Of a stretch of DNA of 42,131 bases, positions 39,341-42,131 are shown in pieces. The stretch is from Thermococcus sp. Its GTDB lineage: Archaea; Methanobacteriota_B; Thermococci; Thermococcales; Thermococcaceae. The DNA lies in assembly GCF_015521605.1 (NCBI RefSeq), contig NZ_WANV01000022.1:1-42131 (forward strand), given 5' to 3'. The position numbers were made by a program, and so were the translations under genes. Under the pieces are notes generated by a model. It did not search any database and was not told where the DNA came from. It was given only the letters and a program-made list of their open reading frames with translations. Within the stretch, counting starts at the first letter, position 1; every line of letters starts with the position of its first letter.

Positions 39341-40423
39341 GTGGAAAAAAGGCAAGTTCTGGTGGCCCTGGCCCTCCTGCTGGTTTTGGGTAGTGTTGTC
39401 TCTCTGGGATACGTTGGGGCCACCTACGGGACGGTCATTACGAGGGATGCGACCAATGCGGCCAAGGCCATCCTAAACTCCAACTTCCAGAATTCGCTGG
39501 TCGGTGCTGAGTTCAGGGGGGTTGAGGAGCAGATCCTGGTGACCACGAAGCCGCTTCTCGGCTTTCCGATTGAGGGAGACTCCTATGTGATCCTAAGCTC
39601 CGGCGATGCAAGGTACGTCACGCAGGGGAGCACGTATGACGTGGAAAACGTGGGCGGCCTCTCCATACCGGGAGGGCACCCGGTAACCGGGGAAGACATA
39701 TACGACGTCGCCAGACTTGAGATAACCCTCGAAGTACCCTACGGGGCCAAGGAGCTGTCTTTCCGCTGGAGGATGGTCTCGGACGATTATTCCCCGTACA
39801 ACGACTTTTTCTACGCTTACGTGGTCTTCCCGGATGGCACCAAAAAGGTCGCCGCCACGATACTCAACGGCACGATTCCCTACATAACCCCAATCGAGCC
39901 ATATCTGACGTCCATCAACGGACAGGATGGCGTTGTGCTGTGGAGAATGAGCTCGATATACGTGGCCAAGGTTGATGTCTCCCAGTACCAGGGCGAGAAG
40001 ATAACCCTGGTTCTGGAGGTCGGAGATGAGGGCGACAGCATCGTTGACACGGCGGTTCTGATAGATGACCTCAAGTTCGATGTTCCACCTGCCTATTTCA
40101 TATACAACCGCATGATGGTCATCGCCCAGGTGTGGACACTGTACTTCTTCAGGCTTCACGACGACTTCGATGGGGTCTACGCCAACGCAAGCGCCGCCGG
40201 GGTCGATAACGAGACCCTGGCCCTGGCAAAGGAACTCCACGAGAACGCGACCCGGATGATGATGGAGGCATGGCATACGGACAACCTTGACGACATAAAG
40301 CTCCGGGTCTGGGGAGCGATACCAACGTACCCGAGGCTTCACTTGGTGAGGAAGGCGTACGTCATGGAAAGGGATGCGGTTAACATGCTCCTGGATGCCA
40401 TGAAGGAGCTTGGGGGCGGTTAA
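39341..40423 (+). CDS. Exported protein with choice-of-anchor L-like domain
   Basis: A 360-residue protein. An N-terminal signal or anchor helix (about 5-27) is followed by a beta-rich domain (about 30-250). Phrases such as ELSFRWRMVSDDYSPYNDFFYAYVV and LVLEVGDEGDSIVDTAVLIDDLKF match the pattern of the choice-of-anchor L domain found in exported proteins. A helical C-terminal part (about 255-360) has no recognised motif. No C-terminal sorting signal is seen. GTG 39341 follows GGTGAGG. Its stop shares bases with that of the convergent methyltransferase gene (TTAA). Confidence 0.68.
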   Translation: MEKRQVLVALALLLVLGSVVSLGYVGATYGTVITRDATNAAKAILNSNFQNSLVGAEFRGVEEQILVTTKPLLGFPIEGDSYVILSSGDARYVTQGSTYDVENVGGLSIPGGHPVTGEDIYDVARLEITLEVPYGAKELSFRWRMVSDDYSPYNDFFYAYVVFPDGTKKVAATILNGTIPYITPIEPYLTSINGQDGVVLWRMSSIYVAKVDVSQYQGEKITLVLEVGDEGDSIVDTAVLIDDLKFDVPPAYFIYNRMMVIAQVWTLYFFRLHDDFDGVYANASAAGVDNETLALAKELHENATRMMMEAWHTDNLDDIKLRVWGAIPTYPRLHLVRKAYVMERDAVNMLLDAMKELGGG

Positions 40424-41778
40424 TCCGCCCTCCTCATCTTTGCAATGAAGAAGCTGTTGCAGTCGTGTCTGTGCGTCCATGCGCGAAAGACCCTATCGCC
40501 GATTTCAAGGAAGCCCCCATCACCCCAGCCGAAGGGATAGTCTACCAGTTCAAGCCCGACCCTGTTGACTGCAAAGAGCACGTTCTCCTCGTCCTCATCG
40601 ATTCTGATCGAGCAGGTCGAGTAGGTCATCTCGCCGCCGTCGCGGAGGTTCTCGTAGGCGTTGCGGAGCATGTTCCTCTGCACGCTGATTATGCGCTTGA
40701 TCTTCTCCTCTTCAAACCTCCACTTCACCTCGGGGAACTGGCGGTAGGTTCCGGAGCTTGAGCACGGGGCATCGAGGATTATTTTGTCGAATTTGGCCTT
40801 GTCCCTGAAGCTCTGGCCGTCGGCGTGGACCAGCCTGACGTTTCTGATTCCCAAAAGCTTCATCTTCTCCTTCATTCTCATTAAGCGGTCGTAGGAATAA
40901 TCCACCGCAACTATCTCGCCCCGGTTCTCCATCAGCGCCGCCGCGTGGAAGGTCTTTGAGCCAGGGGCGGCGGCCAAGTCAAGAACCCTCTCACCTGGTT
41001 CGGGAGCCAAAACATGGGCCACGTAGGCACTCGCCAGGTCCTGAATCACGAACTTCCCCTGCTTGTACCAGTCAAGCCTCGTGACCGGAGTTTTGTATTC
41101 GAGCACCTTAAGCACGTCCGGGACGGGAGTCAGGGCGGTTCTAACACCCTTCTCCTCAAGGTAGTCCCTAAGGGAATCAACGTCCGTCTTCAGCGTGTTG
41201 GCCCTGACGTAGTAGCGCTGCGGCCTGTTGTTGCTGAGGAGGAGCCTTACCGCCTCGTCGTAGCCGAGGAGGTCGATGGCGTACTCCACGTACCAGCGGG
41301 GGTGGGAGAACCTAACTGAGAGCCACTCGATTCTGTCCTTCTCCTTCAACTTCTTCAACGCTTTATCGACGTCGAACTTCTCTATCGAGTGCATCAGAGC
41401 GTTTACAAATTTGGCGCGAGAGAAATCAAAGCGCTCCTTGACGACGCGGATTATTGAGTCGGTCGCCACCGCCGGCGGAACCTTCCGGAAGTGTATCTCA
41501 AACGTCCCGATGCGGAGGAGGTTAGCGAGGTAGGGGTCTAAGTCTTCAACGGTCGAGCCTTTAAGCACGGAGTTGATTATGAAGTCTATCTTCGCTCTCC
41601 ACTTCTCTATCTCGAAGACGTAGGCGTGAGCTAAGCCGCGCGCCTTGTCCCTGTCTCTGCCGGACACCTTCTTGAAGACCCTCTCAAGGGCATGCTTCGA
41701 AGACAGCTCGCGCTCCTCAACGAGCATCAACGCATCCGCCACCACTTCCTGAAAGCTCACGCGGTAAAACAGCTCCAT
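40420..41778 (-). CDS. NOL1/NOP2/Sun-type m5C RNA methyltransferase with NusB-like N-terminus
   Basis: A 452-residue protein: a NusB-like helical domain (about 1-140), a PUA-like or RNA-binding linker, and a SAM methyltransferase domain with DLAAAPGSKTFHAAALM. Both active cysteines are present (Cys339 in DAPCSSSG, Cys389 in YSTCS). It is a paralogue of the gene at 3765-5090; which one acts on rRNA or tRNA is not readable. TATA element CTTTTTAAAC (41799-41808) lies 26 nt before ATG 41778, and no ribosome binding site is evident, so the message is probably leaderless. Confidence 0.88.
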   Translation of the reverse strand: MELFYRVSFQEVVADALMLVEERELSSKHALERVFKKVSGRDRDKARGLAHAYVFEIEKWRAKIDFIINSVLKGSTVEDLDPYLANLLRIGTFEIHFRKVPPAVATDSIIRVVKERFDFSRAKFVNALMHSIEKFDVDKALKKLKEKDRIEWLSVRFSHPRWYVEYAIDLLGYDEAVRLLLSNNRPQRYYVRANTLKTDVDSLRDYLEEKGVRTALTPVPDVLKVLEYKTPVTRLDWYKQGKFVIQDLASAYVAHVLAPEPGERVLDLAAAPGSKTFHAAALMENRGEIVAVDYSYDRLMRMKEKMKLLGIRNVRLVHADGQSFRDKAKFDKIILDAPCSSSGTYRQFPEVKWRFEEEKIKRIISVQRNMLRNAYENLRDGGEMTYSTCSIRIDEDEENVLFAVNRVGLELVDYPFGWGDGGFLEIGDRVFRAWTHRHDCNSFFIAKMRRAD

Positions 41779-41798
41779 GCTCGGCTCTTCGATGGGAG

Positions 41799-41823
41799 GT
41801 TTAAAAAGGTGGTGGTGTATAAG
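41799..41823. promoter_or_regulatory. Divergent TATA elements at the right end
   Basis: Minus-strand CTTTTTAAAC (41799-41808) for the m5C methyltransferase and plus-strand TGTATAAG (41816-41823) for the edge ORF. Both lie about 26 nt from an ATG, consistent with leaderless transcripts. Confidence 0.45.
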
Positions 41824-41843
41824 CGTGCAACTGATGATGTCTC

Positions 41844-42131
41844 ATGGAGTATAATATGGGGGAAGTAACTCCGAAAAAAGGTATAACACTAGGAACTCAT
41901 TTTGGCTATTTCCACAACTGGGATTACATCAGACCCACAATGACGGCTTTCAACATGCTCATAAGCATTAAATATACAAACCCTCTTGTCTCAACCACCG
42001 TGACTTGGAGTGTTGAGAAAATACTCGGTGATGTGCTGGGGCGGGGTAAGGGGCTTTGGGAAAAGAAAGACGAAAGGGAAATAGTTTACTCTACTAGTGA
42101 ATATCCTTGGAAATCAACCCCACCGTGGCCA
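41844..42131 (+). CDS. Unfinished ORF at the window edge, function unknown
   Basis: An open frame from ATG 41844 (MEYNMGEVTPKKGITLG) runs through 96 codons to the last base without a stop. The in-frame TGA at 41835-41837 bounds it upstream. The start lies about 25 nt behind a TATA-like element, fitting a leaderless gene. It contains HFGYFHNWDYIRPTMTAFN and SVEKILGDVLGRGKGLWEK, but I recognise no family. The sequence is more AT-rich than its neighbours. Because it is cut off, length and domain content are unknown. Confidence 0.5.
   Translation, partial: MEYNMGEVTPKKGITLGTHFGYFHNWDYIRPTMTAFNMLISIKYTNPLVSTTVTWSVEKILGDVLGRGKGLWEKKDEREIVYSTSEYPWKSTPPWP

Noticed and set aside
1-42131. CRISPR array or insertion sequence
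   Set aside because: No regularly spaced direct repeats and no transposase-like protein were seen in the window.

Overview
The window is chromosomal DNA of a hyperthermophilic euryarchaeon of the order Thermococcales, most likely a Thermococcus. The signs are an RPA41/RPA14/RPA32 operon, aIF2-gamma, S6e, Sec61-beta, archaeal Clp1 kinase, a DGGGP-synthase-like UbiA protein, DUF835 and DUF373 proteins, a CGP-CTERM-like C-terminal tail, a 5S rRNA followed by tRNA-Asp, BRE/TATA promoters, and GGTG-type ribosome binding sites. Several genes look leaderless. Families were assigned by eye from motifs; no database search was run.

Layout. 1-5.1 kb (+): the end of dph2, a METTL5-like methyltransferase, two paralogous HEAT-like proteins with near-identical promoters, and an m5C RNA methyltransferase. 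5.3-12.4 kb: a large FG-GAP/PKD surface protein (+), then on the minus strand an MscS channel, a DUF432 protein and two paralogous lipoproteins. 12.5-16.2 kb (-): a translation block with S6e, aIF2-gamma, a PIN protein, an HD hydrolase and a DUF434 protein. 16.3-21.4 kb: small housekeeping genes (Sec61-beta, a PRC-barrel/coiled-coil protein, EngB, an Lrp-like regulator, Clp1 kinase, UbiA). 21.4-25.5 kb (-): the three-subunit RPA operon, ScpB and a DUF835 membrane protein. 25.6-26.5 kb: 5S rRNA and tRNA-Asp (+) and tRNA-Lys (-), separated by about 570 bp of noncoding DNA rich in hairpins. 26.5-31.3 kb: a DtxR-type regulator, a purine permease and an ABC importer without a binding protein. 34.1-42.1 kb: a DmpA-type peptidase, endonuclease IV, a coiled-coil/DUF373/MTH1187 operon, AMMECR1, a choice-of-anchor-like exported protein, a second m5C methyltransferase and an unfinished ORF at the right edge.

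The most unusual stretch is 31.3-34.0 kb (-). An exported or membrane-anchored protein with a C-terminal PD-(D/E)XK nuclease domain is followed by an intact small soluble protein gene, a second copy broken by in-frame stops, and the first codons of a third copy that ends at the promoter of the ABC operon. This is the layout expected of a polymorphic-toxin/immunity locus with a decaying immunity array, but the function is inferred only. Other candidates for new biology are structured noncoding stretches at 16.65-16.72, 25.83-26.39 and 28.48-28.61 kb, and several palindromes placed over predicted promoters.
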